Of a stretch of DNA of 64,000 nucleotides, positions 25,068 to 33,936 are shown in pieces. The translations under genes and the position numbers were made by a program. The first letter of the stretch is position 1. Each line of letters begins with the position of its first letter. This DNA is from Parvibaculum sp. (lineage in GTDB: Bacteria > Pseudomonadota > Alphaproteobacteria > Parvibaculales > Parvibaculaceae): assembly GCA_031291615.1 (NCBI GenBank), contig JARLIS010000043.1, forward strand, positions 1-64,000, written 5' to 3'. The notes beneath the pieces were generated by a model. It was given only the letters and a program-made list of their open reading frames with translations. It was not told where the DNA came from and did not search any database.

Positions 25068-25728
25068 AGAGCTTGGGCGGCGGCATGCCCGGCACGTGAT
25101 CGGCGAGGATCGGGCGGAAGCCGGGACGCGACTTGATGCGGACATACCAGTCCTTGGCGCCGACATACTGGCCCCAGGGAACGTCGCCCACATAGTCGAG
25201 GCAGGAGAGGTGGGCGGCGGCCGTCACATCGGCGAGCGTCATGCTTTCGCCCGCGAGCCAGCGGCGGTCTTCCATCAGGTAGCAGATGTAATCGAGGTGG
25301 TAGCGCAGATTGTGGAGCGCGGCGCGGACGATCGCCATGTCCGGCGCGCCGCCGCCTTCGGCGGCGCTGAGGAAGCGGCGCGTCACCTTTTCGAAGATGA
25401 GGCCGTCGGAAACTTCGGCGGCGAACTTCCGGTCAAACCAGTCGACGAGGCGCCGCGCTTCGGCGCGGTCGGCGGGCGTTTCAGGCAGGAGACGCGGCGA
25501 GGGCTCGATCTCTTCCAGAAATTCGGCGATGGGCATCCCGCCCGAGACGACGGTGCCATCTTCCTCGATCAGCACGGGCACTTCGCCCGCCGGGTTCAGC
25601 GCCAGGAATTCGTGGCGGCGCTCCCAGTCGCGCTCCTCGACAAGTTCGAAGGCGAGATTCTTTTCGGCAAGGACAAGACGCGCCTTGCGCGAAGCGGGTG
25701 AGATCGGGAGGTGGTAGAGCTGGCGCAT
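25048..25728 (-). CDS. glutathione S-transferase family protein
   Basis: A 226-residue protein. The N-terminal thioredoxin-like domain ([20 protein letters not shown], with the glutathione-contact [20 protein letters not shown]) has a Ser of the SPAS region in place of the usual Tyr/Cys/Ser site. The helical C-terminal domain follows from about residue 90 and has [20 protein letters not shown], the standard GST core. It is read with queG and cueR on the minus strand. It probably detoxifies or reduces an electrophile; the substrate is unknown. Confidence 0.92.
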   Translation of the reverse strand: MRQLYHLPISPASRKARLVLAEKNLAFELVEERDWERRHEFLALNPAGEVPVLIEEDGTVVSGGMPIAEFLEEIEPSPRLLPETPADRAEARRLVDWFDRKFAAEVSDGLIFEKVTRRFLSAAEGGGAPDMAIVRAALHNLRYHLDYICYLMEDRRWLAGESMTLADVTAAAHLSCLDYVGDVPWGQYVGAKDWYVRIKSRPGFRPILADHVPGMPPPKLYANLDF

Positions 25729-25773
25729 GGGCAGGCAGTCTAGTTGAACGGAACGGGCTTTGACAGACGGGCT

Positions 25774-26187
25774 TCACGCCCGCCCGCCGCCTTTCGAGCC
25801 GGTCGCGGCGAGCTCGTCGATGATCGGACAGTCGGGGCGGTCGTCGCCGTGGCAGCGGCGGGCGAGCGTCGTGAGCGTCTTGCGCATGGCGCCCAGTTCC
25901 TCGATCCGGCGATCGATCTCGCCGATATGCTCCTCGGCAAGGCGCTTGACGTCGGCGCTGGCGCGGGCCTTGTCGCGGTAAAGGGTGAGCAGCATGCGGC
26001 ACTGGTCGACGGTGAAGCCGAGATGGCGGGCGCTGGCAACGAAGCGCAGCATGTGGACGGCTTCATCCGTATACGCACGATAGCCGTTTTCTCCCCGCGC
26101 CGGGCTTTCGACGAGCCCGATTTCCTCATAATAGCGGATGGTCTTGGCGGGCACGCCGGTGCGGGCCGCAACCTCGCCGATGTTCAT
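25774..26187 (-). CDS. cueR: copper-responsive MerR-family regulator CueR
   Basis: A 137-residue regulator starting at ATG 26187 with AAGGAGGGCCGGATT ahead. The winged helix-turn-helix is MNIGEVAARTGVPAKTIRYY; the long dimerisation helix runs through about residue 110. The metal loop CHGDDRPDCPI places two cysteines seven residues apart, the CueR pattern for Cu(I)/Ag(I). It would activate copper-export genes by twisting a 19-base spacer promoter, but no copper gene is adjacent: it sits between GST and the NDUFA9-like gene. Confidence 0.9.
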   Translation of the reverse strand: MNIGEVAARTGVPAKTIRYYEEIGLVESPARGENGYRAYTDEAVHMLRFVASARHLGFTVDQCRMLLTLYRDKARASADVKRLAEEHIGEIDRRIEELGAMRKTLTTLARRCHGDDRPDCPIIDELAATGSKGGGRA

Positions 26188-26210
26188 AATCCGGCCCTCC
26201 TTGCGCAGGC

Positions 26211-27221
26211 TCAGGATTGTCCGGCCTCGTGATGGCCGAGTTCCGGCGCCGGTTCGAACTGGCCGCGCCTGCGGAAGCGCGCGAGATAGGCAGGCACGAT
26301 CGCCTCGGCGGCGGTCGGGACGATGCCGAGCCCTTCGAGGGTGCGGCCTTCGGCCCTGGCCGCGTCGCTGACGACGTTGTCGACGGCAAGGAGCTTCACC
26401 TGATCGACCGTGAGGAGCGGGTTGGGAAGAAGCTGGAGGAAGGCCGCTTTCATCTTCGCCAGGGCGAAGGGGATCGGCAGCAGCAGGCGCTTGCGGCAGG
26501 TTTCGGTGAGAACGAGTTCGAAAATCTCGCGCAGCGTGCGGACTTCGGGCCCGCCAAGCTCGATCACGCGGCCGTCGGCCATATCGGTTTCGACGGCGAG
26601 CGCGACCGCCTCGGCAACGTCCTTCGCATAGACCGGCTGGAAGCGCGTGGCGCCGCCGCCGAAAAGCGGCAGGACGGGCATCAGGCGGGCAAGCGCGGCG
26701 AAGCGGTTATAGAACTGATCCTCGGGGCCAAAGACGACGGAGGGGCGGAAAATCGCCGCCTGCGGATACTGGGCCCGCACCGCCGCCTCGCCCAGCGCCT
26801 TGGAGCGGGCATAGCGGGAAGGGCTTTGCGCATCGGCGCCGATGGCCGACATCTGGACAAAAATCTCGACGCCGGCGGCCTTGGCGGCGCGGGCGATGCG
26901 GTCCGCACCCATTTCCTGCACGGCGTCGAAGCGCTGGGCGCCCGACTCGTGGAGAATGCCGACCAGATTGACGACGGCATGGGCGCCGCGCACGGCGTCG
27001 GCGACCGAGCGGCTGTCGCGGATATTGGCCTGGACGGGCTCGACCTGGCCGACCGCGCCCGACATCTTGGTGAAAAGCGCCTCATTGGGGCGGCGGACGG
27101 CGACGCGAATGCGGTAGCCCCGGCGGGCAAGCGCCTGAACGACATGGGTGCCGAGGAAGCCGGACCCGCCAAAGACCGTCACCAGACTGCCCGGCCGCAG
27201 CGCCATCCCTCTCGTGCCCAT
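26211..27221 (-). CDS. complex I NDUFA9-like atypical SDR protein
   Basis: A 336-residue protein with ATG 27221 preceded by AGGAGGCGAT. It has a Rossmann loop VFGGSGFLGTHVVQALARRG and the NDUFA9-type sequence VEPVQANIRDSRSVADAVRG, VNLVGILHESGAQRFDAVQE, and RPSVVFGPEDQFYNRFAALA. In mitochondria NDUFA9 is an accessory NADPH-binding subunit of complex I; the bacterial form is common in alphaproteobacteria as a standalone protein and its role is unclear. No nuo genes are nearby. Confidence 0.93.
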   Translation of the reverse strand: MGTRGMALRPGSLVTVFGGSGFLGTHVVQALARRGYRIRVAVRRPNEALFTKMSGAVGQVEPVQANIRDSRSVADAVRGAHAVVNLVGILHESGAQRFDAVQEMGADRIARAAKAAGVEIFVQMSAIGADAQSPSRYARSKALGEAAVRAQYPQAAIFRPSVVFGPEDQFYNRFAALARLMPVLPLFGGGATRFQPVYAKDVAEAVALAVETDMADGRVIELGGPEVRTLREIFELVLTETCRKRLLLPIPFALAKMKAAFLQLLPNPLLTVDQVKLLAVDNVVSDAARAEGRTLEGLGIVPTAAEAIVPAYLARFRRRGQFEPAPELGHHEAGQS

Positions 27222-27368
27222 ATCGCCTCCTGTTCCGCATCCTGCCCGCGACCGCCCGCGGTCCCTCTAGATAGCCCAAAGACGGGCGGCGGCAAAGGCT
27301 TCCGGGGAGGCCATCCGCAAGCCAAGATTGACAAGCGGGAGGCCGCTCTTTAAGTCTCGCCCCGTTAA

Positions 27369-27455
27369 GCCCAGGTGGCGGAATTGGTAGACGCACTAGC
27401 TTCAGGTGCTAGCGCCTTCACGGGCGTGGAAGTTCGAGTCTTCTCCTGGGCACCA
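27369..27455 (+). tRNA. tRNA-Leu (anticodon CAG)
   Basis: The acceptor stem GCCCAGG pairs with CCTGGGC, followed by discriminator A and encoded CCA. The D-arm TGGCGGAATTGGTAGACGCA has the leucine-type loop. The anticodon stem-loop is CTAGC-TTCAGGT-GCTAG, giving anticodon CAG (Leu, CUG). The long variable arm (GCCTTCACGGGCG) marks a class II tRNA. Confidence 0.97.
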
Positions 27456-27543
27456 CTTATCTCTCGCTCCCCCGGCGACCTGACGCCGAGGCCCTGAAGG
27501 TCAGGGCCAAAGGGGCAGACGAGGCGAGTTCCGGCGAGGCCAT

Positions 27544-28155
27544 ATGGCGATCACGCTGCACAAGGGCGACCTGCCCGACGGCCTGAGCTTCGGAGCGAGC
27601 GTCGCCGTCGACAGCGAGACGCTGGGCCTCAATCCGCATCGCGACCCCTTGTGCCTCGTCCAGCTTTCGGCGGGCGACGGCAATGCGCATATCGTGCAGC
27701 TCGACCGGGGCACCTACAACGCGCCGAACCTGCGGGCGTTGATGGCCGATCAGGGCGTGCTGAAGATATTCCATTTCGCGCGCTTCGATGTCGCCGTGAT
27801 GCAGCGCTATCTCGGCGTCGTCACGAATCCCATCTATTGCACCAAGATCGCGTCCAAGCTCGTGCGCACCTATACCGACAAGCACGGGCTGAAGGACATC
27901 ACCAAGGAACTGCTGAACATCGACATGTCGAAGCAGCAGCAAAGCTCGGACTGGGGCGCGGACAAGCTCAGCGACGCCCAGCTTTCCTATGCCGCCTCGG
28001 ACGTGACGCATCTCCACGAGCTCAAGGCGCATCTCGACCGGATGCTCATGCGCGAGGGACGCATGGAGCTCGCCAAGGCCTGCTTCGCCTTCCTGCCGGT
28101 GCGCGCCTCGCTCGATCTCGCGGGCTGGGCGGAAGAAGACATTTTCGCCCATTGA
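27544..28155 (+). CDS. rnd: ribonuclease D-like 3'-5' exonuclease (short form)
   Basis: A 203-residue DEDD-family exonuclease. ATG 27544 has GAGG five bases ahead. The three exo motifs are visible: VDSETLGLN (Exo I, Asp and Glu), FHFARFDVAVMQRYLG (Exo II), and YAASDVTHLHELKAHL (Exo III with Tyr and Asp). It lacks the C-terminal HRDC domain of full RNase D, as is usual for the short alphaproteobacterial form. It trims 3' ends of small structured RNAs including tRNA precursors; it begins 88 bases after tRNA-Leu, though that adjacency may be coincidence. Confidence 0.9.
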   Translation: MAITLHKGDLPDGLSFGASVAVDSETLGLNPHRDPLCLVQLSAGDGNAHIVQLDRGTYNAPNLRALMADQGVLKIFHFARFDVAVMQRYLGVVTNPIYCTKIASKLVRTYTDKHGLKDITKELLNIDMSKQQQSSDWGADKLSDAQLSYAASDVTHLHELKAHLDRMLMREGRMELAKACFAFLPVRASLDLAGWAEEDIFAH

Positions 28156-28287
28156 GCCTCGCTGGCCGGGCCCTTCGTTGACGCTCGGAAGGGCTTCCGC
28201 GCATACTGTGCCTGACGCAGGCGTCGGCGGCGCGGGGGGCGCCTTCGGGAAGCCGGCCCTTAAGTTCTGCATACGGAGCGAAATCGA

Positions 28288-28941
28288 ATGAGCGAACCGC
28301 TCGGCGACGAGCCAGGATCGCCGGAGATGCGCGCGGCGCCCATCGCCGAATGGCAGCAGAGCCGTCACAGCCGTTTCGTCTCGACGATGAAGTTCGCGCT
28401 GCCGCTCGGCGCGCTGGCGCTGCTTGCGACCGTGCTCGTCTATTCGGGCGTGTTCGACGCCCGCGACAAGCTCGCCATCAGCTTTCACGAAATCTCGACG
28501 CTCAACAACGATCTCAGAATGGTGAGCCCGCGCGTCACCGGCCTCGACAAGTCGGGGCGGCCCTATCTCCTCACCGCCGACACGGCGACGCAGGAACAGG
28601 GCAAGCCCTCGCATGTCACGCTCGACAATGTGCAGGCCGACCTCAAACTGCCCAACGACGTGGACTGGGTGTCGCTGATGGCGACGGGCGGCCTTCTCGA
28701 CACCGAGACGCAGACGATCGTCCTCCACCAGAAGATCGACATCTACGCCTCCACCGGATACGAGTTTCACGGAACCGAGGCGACGGTCGATTTCCGCAAC
28801 GGGACGGTGGCGTCGGACGCGCCCGTGCAGGGACATGGGCCGCTCGGGACATTGCGCGCCGACAGCATGACAGCCGACAATGGAGATGAGACGATCCACT
28901 TCAAGGGGCATGTGAAGGTTCGTCTCTACGGGAAGCATTAA
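28288..28941 (+). CDS. lptC: LPS export ABC transporter periplasmic protein LptC
   Basis: A 217-residue protein, ATG 28288 with GGAG ahead. A single membrane anchor near residues 33-53 (FALPLGALALLATVLVYSGV) is followed by a periplasmic OstA-like beta-jellyroll with RMVSPRVTGLDKSGRPYLLT and the repeating strands DNVQADLKLPN and YEFHGTEATVDFRNG. LptC links the LptB2FG extractor to the LptA bridge that carries LPS to the outer membrane. It is first of lptC-lptA-lptB-rpoN, the conserved alphaproteobacterial order. Confidence 0.95.
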   Translation: MSEPLGDEPGSPEMRAAPIAEWQQSRHSRFVSTMKFALPLGALALLATVLVYSGVFDARDKLAISFHEISTLNNDLRMVSPRVTGLDKSGRPYLLTADTATQEQGKPSHVTLDNVQADLKLPNDVDWVSLMATGGLLDTETQTIVLHQKIDIYASTGYEFHGTEATVDFRNGTVASDAPVQGHGPLGTLRADSMTADNGDETIHFKGHVKVRLYGKH

Positions 28942-28951
28942 GGGGCAGATG

Positions 28952-29659
28952 ATGGCGAGAACTGGCAAGACCGGAGACCTGAAGGCGATCCGCCTGCGGG
29001 AGATGTTCCGCGCGGGCGCCGTCGCGCTGACGCTCGGGGGCCTGCTGGCGGGGAGCGCGGTCGTCCTTGCGCCCGCAGCCGCCGTCGCGGACGAGCCCCA
29101 ACCCGCGAAGAAGCCCATGGCAAAGCCGGCGCAGAAGGCCGCGGCGCCCGCCGAGAACGGACTCCACGATCCCCTGGGCGGATTTGCGACCGATCCGAAC
29201 GAGCCCATCGACATCGAGGCCGATGCGCTGGAAGTGCAGGACAAGCTGCAAACGGCGACCTTCACCGGCAATGTCGTTGCAACGCAGGGGCAGACGAAGC
29301 TTCGCGCGGACAGGCTCAGGGCCAATTACGGTGCGGCGCCGGGGGCAAAGCCCGTCGCGGGCGGCCACCCGCAGATCCGGGAAATCTACGCCACGGGCAA
29401 TGTCCATGTGCTGTCGAAGGACGACCAGTCCGCCGATGGCGACTGGGCCCAGTACACGGTTGCCGAGCGCAAGATCGTCATGGGCGACAAGGTCGTGCTC
29501 AGGCAGGGCAAGAACGTGATCCGGGGGACGAAACTTTTCATCGACCTTAACAGCGGCCGCAGCCGGATCGTCGGCTCGGCTGAAGCCGGATCTGCGAAAA
29601 CGGGTGCAACCGGCCGCGTCAAGGCCCTTTTCCAGCCCCCGCCCAAAGAGAAAAAATAA
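28952..29659 (+). CDS. lptA: LPS transport periplasmic protein LptA
   Basis: A 235-residue protein. Two ATGs in a row (28949 and 28952) both follow AAGGGG; the second has the better six-base spacing. A signal peptide with a long basic head (about residues 1-45) ends near AAAVADE. The LptA/OstA domain starts EPIDIEADALEVQDKLQTAT and contains FTGNVVATQGQTKLRADRLR, then IREIYATGNVHVLSKDDQSA. It forms the periplasmic bridge for LPS. It follows lptC by about ten bases and precedes lptB. Confidence 0.94.
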   Translation: MARTGKTGDLKAIRLREMFRAGAVALTLGGLLAGSAVVLAPAAAVADEPQPAKKPMAKPAQKAAAPAENGLHDPLGGFATDPNEPIDIEADALEVQDKLQTATFTGNVVATQGQTKLRADRLRANYGAAPGAKPVAGGHPQIREIYATGNVHVLSKDDQSADGDWAQYTVAERKIVMGDKVVLRQGKNVIRGTKLFIDLNSGRSRIVGSAEAGSAKTGATGRVKALFQPPPKEKK

Positions 29660-29742
29660 AAGAAAGCTTGGTTAACGGTTTCACTTCATACAATTTTAAT
29701 GCCAACTGCCGTTTGATGATGGCCATTGGATGAGGGACACCT

Positions 29743-30534
29743 ATGCCGAGCCGGGCGAAAGACAATTTGGCCGATAGCCGAACCCGCGAGGGACCGCGGC
29801 TTGTCGCCAGCAATGCCGGGCTCCGGGTCGACAAGATCGGCAAGAGCTTCCGCCGCCGCCCCGTGGTGCGCGGCGTCAGCTTCGAGGTCAATCGCGGCGA
29901 GGCGGTGGGCCTGCTCGGCCCCAATGGCGCGGGCAAGACGACCGTCTTCTACATGATCACCGGGCTCATCTCGCCCGACTACGGCACCATCGGGCTCGAC
30001 GGCGTCGACATCACCAATCTGCCCATGTATCGCCGCGCCCGCTCCGGCATCGGCTATCTGCCGCAGGAAGCCTCCATTTTCCGCGGGCTCACGGTCGAAC
30101 AGAACATCCGCGCCGTGCTCGAAGTCGTCGAAAGCGACCGCGAGCGCCGCGAGGCGGCTCTCGACGACCTGCTCGCCGAATTCTCGATCACGCATCTCAG
30201 GCGCACGCCTTCGGTGGCGCTGTCGGGCGGCGAACGCCGGCGCGTCGAAATCGCGCGCGCGCTCGCCACGCAGCCTTCCTTCATGCTGCTCGACGAACCT
30301 TTCGCCGGCATCGATCCGATCGCCATCGGCGATATTCGCGATCTCGTCGCGCATCTGAAAGACAGGGGCATCGGCGTTCTCGTCACCGATCACAATGTGC
30401 GCGAGACGCTGGAACTCATCGACCGCGCCGTCATCATTCACGACGGCCATGTCCTCATGGAGGGCGAGCCCTCCGAGATTGTAGGTAATGAAGATGTACG
30501 CCGGCTTTATCTCGGCGAACGGTTCAGTCTGTAG
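29743..30534 (+). CDS. lptB: LPS export ABC transporter ATP-binding protein LptB
   Basis: A 263-residue ATPase, ATG 29743 with GAGG ahead. It has Walker A GPNGAGKTTVFYMITGLI, signature LSGGERRRVEIARAL, Walker B FMLLDEPFAGIDPI, and the H-loop VTDHNVRETLELID. It powers LPS extraction with LptF and LptG (not in this window). The N-terminal 25 residues extend beyond the E. coli protein. The 83-base gap before it contains AT-rich candidate promoter sequence (TTAACG, 17 bases, TTTAAT), so it may also be transcribed separately with rpoN. Confidence 0.95.
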   Translation: MPSRAKDNLADSRTREGPRLVASNAGLRVDKIGKSFRRRPVVRGVSFEVNRGEAVGLLGPNGAGKTTVFYMITGLISPDYGTIGLDGVDITNLPMYRRARSGIGYLPQEASIFRGLTVEQNIRAVLEVVESDRERREAALDDLLAEFSITHLRRTPSVALSGGERRRVEIARALATQPSFMLLDEPFAGIDPIAIGDIRDLVAHLKDRGIGVLVTDHNVRETLELIDRAVIIHDGHVLMEGEPSEIVGNEDVRRLYLGERFSL

Positions 30535-30564
30535 CGCGTCGGGGACGGGGGGCCTGCACCACAA

Positions 30565-32097
30565 ATGGCGCTAGCACCGCGACTCGAGCTTCGCCAGGGC
30601 CAGGCCCTGGTGATGACGCCGCAACTGCAACAGGCGATCAAGCTGTTGCAGCTCTCGAACCTTGAACTCGCCGATTATGTCGAACAGGAACTGGAGCGGA
30701 ACCCGCTGCTGGAAGCGAGCGCGGCCGAGCCGGAGCCGGAGCGCCCGACCGCCGAGCGCGAGAGCGACTTCGAAGCCCCCGTCTCGACCGAAACGGCGCT
30801 GACGCTCAGCGAGGACGGGCCCTTGCCCGGGCGCGACGGCGACCTCGATACCGATTACGACAACGTCTATGCCGATGAAAGCCGCAGCGACGCGGCAAAC
30901 GACGCGGCGGCCATCGCCCCCGGCCCGCAAGGCTCCGACTGGCAGAACGTCAAGTCGGGCGGCGGCGGCGCGAATGACGGCGAGTTCAGCTTCGAGTCGA
31001 TGCTCACGCGCGAGGCGACGCTGGCCGAGCATCTGACGGAGCAGCTTCACATGGCGATCAAGGAGCCACGCGCCCGCATGATCGGCGCCTTCCTGATCGA
31101 TCAGGTGAACGAGGCTGGATACATACCCGTCGACATGTCGGAAGTCGCCGATCGCATGGGCGCGGAGACGGCGGAAGTCGAAGCGGTGCTGAAGGTGCTT
31201 CAGACTTTCGAGCCTTCCGGCGTATGCGCGCGCAATCTGAAAGAATGCCTCGCGATCCAGCTTGCCGAGCGCGACAGGCTCGATCCGGCGATGCAGGTGT
31301 TCCTCGACCATCTCGAACTTTTCGCGCGGCGCGATTTCGATCTGCTGATGAAGCTCTGCGGCGCGGACCGCGAAGACATCGCCAGCATGATCGACGACAT
31401 CCGCACCTGCAATCCGAAGCCGGGCCTCGCCTTCGGCGGCGAGCCCGTGGTGCCGGTCATTCCGGACGTCTTCGTGCGGGCGAGACCCGATGGCGGCTGG
31501 GCGATCGAACTCAATTCGGAAACGCTGCCGCGCGTGCTCGTCAATCAGCAGTATTATTCCGAGGTGAGCAAGCTTTCCGCCGATCCGAAGGCGAAGGCCT
31601 ATCTGTCTGAATGCCTCAACAACGCCAACTGGCTCGTCAAAAGCCTCGACCAGCGGGCGCGCACGATCCTGAAGGTCGCCTCCGAAATCGTGCGCCAGCA
31701 GGACGGGTTTCTCGTTCACGGCATCCAGCATCTGAAGCCGCTCAATCTGAGGACGGTGGCCGACGCGATCTCGATGCATGAATCGACGGTGAGCCGCGTC
31801 ACCGCAAACAAGTACATCGCAACGCCGCGCGGCATTTTCGAGATGAAGTACTTCTTCACCTCCTCGATCAACGCGACCGAAGGCGGCGAAGCGCATTCGG
31901 CCGAAGCCGTGCGTCACCGCATCAAGGACCTGATCGACGCGGAGAATTGCGACGCGGTGCTGTCGGACGACAATATCGTCGACATACTGAAGGGATCGGG
32001 AATCGATATTGCCCGGCGAACGGTCGCCAAGTATCGGGAAGCCTTGAACATTCCCTCTTCCGTGCAGCGCCGGCGCGAGAAAAAGGCCTATGCCTGA
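30565..32097 (+). CDS. rpoN: RNA polymerase sigma-54 factor RpoN
   Basis: A 510-residue sigma factor. Region I is glutamine-rich (RQGQALVMTPQLQQAIKLLQ), the acidic region II runs to about residue 145, the core-binding domain follows, and the C-terminal DNA-binding domain ends with the RpoN box ARRTVAKYREALNIPSS. A HTH is visible in TVADAISMHESTVSRVTANK. Sigma-54 requires AAA+ activators and directs nitrogen, motility and other genes. It is followed by hpf and ptsN, the conserved cluster in which PtsN modulates nitrogen and stress signals. Confidence 0.98.
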   Translation: MALAPRLELRQGQALVMTPQLQQAIKLLQLSNLELADYVEQELERNPLLEASAAEPEPERPTAERESDFEAPVSTETALTLSEDGPLPGRDGDLDTDYDNVYADESRSDAANDAAAIAPGPQGSDWQNVKSGGGGANDGEFSFESMLTREATLAEHLTEQLHMAIKEPRARMIGAFLIDQVNEAGYIPVDMSEVADRMGAETAEVEAVLKVLQTFEPSGVCARNLKECLAIQLAERDRLDPAMQVFLDHLELFARRDFDLLMKLCGADREDIASMIDDIRTCNPKPGLAFGGEPVVPVIPDVFVRARPDGGWAIELNSETLPRVLVNQQYYSEVSKLSADPKAKAYLSECLNNANWLVKSLDQRARTILKVASEIVRQQDGFLVHGIQHLKPLNLRTVADAISMHESTVSRVTANKYIATPRGIFEMKYFFTSSINATEGGEAHSAEAVRHRIKDLIDAENCDAVLSDDNIVDILKGSGIDIARRTVAKYREALNIPSSVQRRREKKAYA

Positions 32098-32413
32098 GGG
32101 GTTGCGGCAGGCCCTTCAATCGGGGCGCGGACAACCCATATATATTTGAAATTAAATGATTTTTTGTCCTTTTGAGGTGGCAGGTTGACACCCCCGGACG
32201 GGCCAACTAGTTTCCCTCGCGCTCAACGCCCCCCCGTGCAGCGGGGAGCGGGCGTCGATAGGTCGGAGCAGACGAAGCCGGGACCGCGGCACCGCAATGA
32301 GAAGCGGGTTCGGTCCGGATCCAGGTGGGGCCAAAAAGCGGATTGGCGGAAGTTCGTTTGCCGATAATTGGGAACGCCATCCTTTAGCACAATGCGACCC
32401 GGGAAGGTCTTCG
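32098..32413 (+). other. 316-base gap between rpoN and hpf holding the hpf-ptsN promoter
   Basis: No gene is seen. The left part is AT-rich (CATATATATTTGAAATTAAA). The promoter at 32185-32213 lies in the middle. The 3' half is a GC-rich leader of about 190 bases with no clear hairpin. Confidence 0.6.
32185..32213 (+). promoter_or_regulatory. consensus sigma70 promoter for hpf-ptsN
   Basis: TTGACA, 17 bases, TAGTTT. The -35 matches consensus exactly. It gives hpf and ptsN a transcript independent of rpoN with a leader of about 195 bases. Confidence 0.7.
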
Positions 32414-32992
32414 ATGCAGGTTCAGGTCAGCGGTCATCATCTCGACATTGGAGATGCGCTCCGCACACATGTTCTCGAACGGCTCGAAGCCAGCGTGAGC
32501 AAGTATTTCGACAATCCGGTCGACGGGCATGTGACCTTCTCGAAGGACGGGCATGAGTTTCGCGCCGATTGCGCCGTGCACCTGAATTCGGGCATGCACA
32601 TCAACACGCAAGGCCGGGCGGGCGATCCCTATGCGTCGTTCGACGACGCGGTGGAAAAGCTCGAAAAGCGCCTGCGCCGCTACAAGCGCCGGCTGAAGAG
32701 CCACAGCAACAATCACAAGGCGGGACTGCCCGCCGAATCCTTCCCCTCCTTCGTCATCGAAGCGGGCGACGAGCATGAAGAGGCGCCGGAAGACGGGCAG
32801 CCTGTCATCATCGCGGAAGGCACAACCTCGGTCGCGCGGCTCAGCGTCGGCGACGCGGTGATGCAGATGGACCTGAACGATTCTTCTTTCGTCGTCTTTC
32901 GCAACGGCGCGACCGGCGGACTGAACGTCGTCTATCGCCGCGAAGACGGACATATCGGCTGGATCGACGCGAGCCTCGATCCGAAAGCGTAA
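32414..32992 (+). CDS. hpf: long-form ribosome hibernation promoting factor
   Basis: A 192-residue protein; ATG 32414 has GAAGG eight bases ahead. The N-terminal S30AE domain is MQVQVSGHHLDIGDALRTHV with RCYKRRLKSH-like basic helix near residue 95 (LRRYKRRLKSHSNNHK). The C-terminal dimerisation domain is residues about 130-190 (ARLSVGDAVMQMDLNDSSFV). Long HPF alone dimerises 70S ribosomes to 100S in stationary phase. It is placed between rpoN and ptsN, as usual. Confidence 0.96.
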   Translation: MQVQVSGHHLDIGDALRTHVLERLEASVSKYFDNPVDGHVTFSKDGHEFRADCAVHLNSGMHINTQGRAGDPYASFDDAVEKLEKRLRRYKRRLKSHSNNHKAGLPAESFPSFVIEAGDEHEEAPEDGQPVIIAEGTTSVARLSVGDAVMQMDLNDSSFVVFRNGATGGLNVVYRREDGHIGWIDASLDPKA

Positions 32993-33045
32993 AGAGCGCG
33001 TGGCAATCCGGAATGCTCGCGCATTCCGCAAGAAGGACTGACGTC

Positions 33046-33510
33046 ATGGAGCTTGAAGATCTGGTGTCGCCGGAGGGGGTGGTCGCTCATCTCAAGGTCA
33101 CCAGCAAAAAGCAGGCGTTGCAGGAGCTTTCGGCGCGGGCGGCGGAGCTGACGGGCATTTCCGAGCGGACGATTTTCGAGACGCTGCTGGAGCGCGAGAG
33201 GCTCGGTTCGACCGGCGTCGGCCAGGGCATCGCCATTCCGCATGGCAAGCTCGCGCAGCTGACGCGGCTCTACGGACTTTTCGCCCAGCTCGACACGCCG
33301 GTCGATTTCGAGTCGGTCGACGATCAGCCGGTCGATCTCGTCTTCCTGCTGCTGGCGCCCGAAACGGCGGGCGCGGACCATCTGAAGGCGCTTGCGCGCA
33401 TTTCAAGGCTGCTGCGCAATCCGGCCGTCGTGGAGAAGCTCCGGGCGAGCGACGATCCGGCGGCGCTCTTTGCGATCCTGACGGAACCGGCCGCGACCAA
33501 CGCCGTCTGA
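33046..33510 (+). CDS. ptsN: PTS IIA-like nitrogen regulatory protein
   Basis: A 154-residue EIIA-Ntr protein, MELEDLVSPEGVVAHLKVTS. The phosphorylated histidine lies in GIAIPHGKLAQL (residue near 66). The rest (VDFESVDDQPVDLVFLLLAP) matches the family. It takes phosphate from the PTS-Ntr chain and regulates potassium and nitrogen functions. It ends at a strong terminator. Confidence 0.96.
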   Translation: MELEDLVSPEGVVAHLKVTSKKQALQELSARAAELTGISERTIFETLLERERLGSTGVGQGIAIPHGKLAQLTRLYGLFAQLDTPVDFESVDDQPVDLVFLLLAPETAGADHLKALARISRLLRNPAVVEKLRASDDPAALFAILTEPAATNAV

Positions 33511-33531
33511 AGCTTCCGGCCGCACCAAATA

Positions 33532-33561
33532 AAAAGCCCCGCTGTCGCCAGCGGGGCTTTT
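33532..33561. terminator. strong bidirectional terminator after ptsN
   Basis: AAAAGCCCCGCTG-TCGC-CAGCGGGGCTTTT is a 13-base-pair perfect stem with flanking A and T tracts, between ptsN and the convergent DUF1150 gene. Confidence 0.9.
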
Positions 33562-33583
33562 GTTTTCGGCAGGGCCTTGCCCG

Positions 33584-33883
33584 TCAGTGCACGCTCACCG
33601 GCTCAAGATCGTACTGGCGCGCGCCGGCAAAGGCCGTGTCGCGATTGTCGAGCACGGCCATGCGCTGGCCGTTCGCGGCGTGCACCGCATAGAGTTTGGT
33701 GTCGGCCGGAAGATCGATTTCGGAACCGATCTCGCCCGCGATCTCGCCTGCCAGCACTTCGCGGACATAGACGATATTCGGCATGCCGACATTGGCGAAA
33801 AGCTCGGGCGTCAGGTGGCGCAGATCCTGCGTGCCCCACCCTCTTGCGGCTTCGGCGGCTTCGCTATCAAATTCCTTCTGCAT
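33584..33883 (-). CDS. DUF1150 family protein
   Basis: A 99-residue protein; ATG 33883 with AAGGAGCGTAAG ahead. It contains LTPELFANVGMPNIVYVREV and DTKLYAVHAANGQRMAVLDN, the DUF1150 pattern. The function is unknown, but in many alphaproteobacteria this gene follows an hsp20, as here, so it is probably a heat-shock partner. It is 53 bases after hsp20 in the same transcript. Confidence 0.88.
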   Translation of the reverse strand: MQKEFDSEAAEAARGWGTQDLRHLTPELFANVGMPNIVYVREVLAGEIAGEIGSEIDLPADTKLYAVHAANGQRMAVLDNRDTAFAGARQYDLEPVSVH

Positions 33884-33936
33884 CTTACGCTCCTTCTACG
33901 CGGCCCCTTAACTGGCGGCGGCGTCATGTACTCAAC

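Noticed and set aside
29660..29742. A definite promoter ahead of lptB
   Set aside because: Two overlapping weak candidates (TTGGTT with TACAAT, or TTAACG with TTTAAT) exist; I could not choose, so it is only mentioned in the lptB entry.
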